Origin: Euryarchaeota archaeon UBA433
GTDB taxonomy: Archaea; Thermoplasmatota; Poseidoniia; Poseidoniales; Poseidoniaceae
Assembly (NCBI GenBank): GCA_002495535.1
Contig: DAFX01000105.1
Location: 1-6,051 of the forward strand
Reading direction: 5' to 3'
DNA: 6,051 nt
Shown here: in pieces, positions 5,973 through 6,051 of the stretch
How the letters are laid out: each line of letters opens with the position of its first letter
Numbering within the stretch: position 1 is the stretch's first letter
Notes under the pieces: model-generated
What the model was told of the DNA's origin: nothing
Seen by the model: only the letters and a program-made list of their open reading frames with translations
Database searches by the model: none
Translations under genes and position numbers: made by a program

Positions 5973-6051
5973 AATACAAATAGAATGCTGGGAAGATAAC
6001 CACCCAAGCCAGGTCGACAAAGTGCCAGTACAAACCGAAGTATTCGATGCC
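5971..6051 (-). CDS. ctaE: Cytochrome c oxidase subunit III, C-terminal end (partial)
   Basis: Only the last 26 codons and the stop are inside the window; the gene runs off the right edge. The visible peptide includes GLYWHFVDLAWVVIFPAFYL, the highly conserved final transmembrane helix of oxidase subunit III, where the W-H-F-V-D-x-x-W pattern is diagnostic. Subunit III is a membrane subunit that supports the stability and proton uptake of the catalytic subunit I. The gene is upstream of subunit IV and SCO on the same strand. Its continuation beyond the edge, probably with subunits I and II nearby, is inferred. Confidence 0.95.
   Translation of the reverse strand, partial: GIEYFGLYWHFVDLAWVVIFPAFYLY

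Overview
The window most likely comes from an archaeon of the marine group II type (Candidatus Poseidoniales, Thermoplasmatota) or a close relative. That assignment is an inference. It rests on a serine tRNA with no encoded CCA, a secreted copper-chaperone-like protein full of N-glycosylation sequons whose C-terminus resembles the archaeosortase (PGF-CTERM) sorting signal, genes mostly lacking a Shine-Dalgarno sequence, and aerobic cytochrome oxidase genes of the type seen in surface-ocean archaea. Base composition is near 50% GC. No mobile element, CRISPR array or integrase is visible.

Layout, left to right. Positions 49-1068 (minus) encode a complete fused deaminase/reductase, RibD, of riboflavin synthesis. 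Positions 1069-1266 are the divergent intergenic region with weak TATA-like elements. A lipid-kinase-family protein (diacylglycerol/sphingosine kinase fold) is read on the plus strand to 2331. It meets, tail to tail with a 9-base overlap, an unrecognised membrane-anchored lipoprotein gene at 2323-3801 (minus). A tRNA-Ser(UGA) lies at 3883-3965 (minus), followed by a T run. Positions 4025-5548 (minus) encode a large SCO-like protein. Positions 5596-5961 (minus) encode cytochrome c oxidase subunit IV, and 5971-6051 hold the last 26 codons of subunit III, which enters from the right edge.

The right half is the distal end of a heme-copper oxidase operon read leftward: subunit III, subunit IV, then an SCO protein expected to help build the CuA site or maintain its thiols. 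The stop codon of subunit III overlaps the ribosome binding site of subunit IV, which suggests coupled translation. The left half holds housekeeping or lipid genes with no evident link to the oxidase.

The most notable observation is the SCO protein. The CPDVC copper motif lies near the N-terminus (C68, C72), while the only segment that looks like the SCO histidine strand (H434) lies about 360 residues further on. The gap holds two copies of a roughly 110-residue module and a four-cysteine EGF-like segment. This looks like a thioredoxin-fold copper chaperone with a large extracellular insertion, probably anchored at the cell surface.
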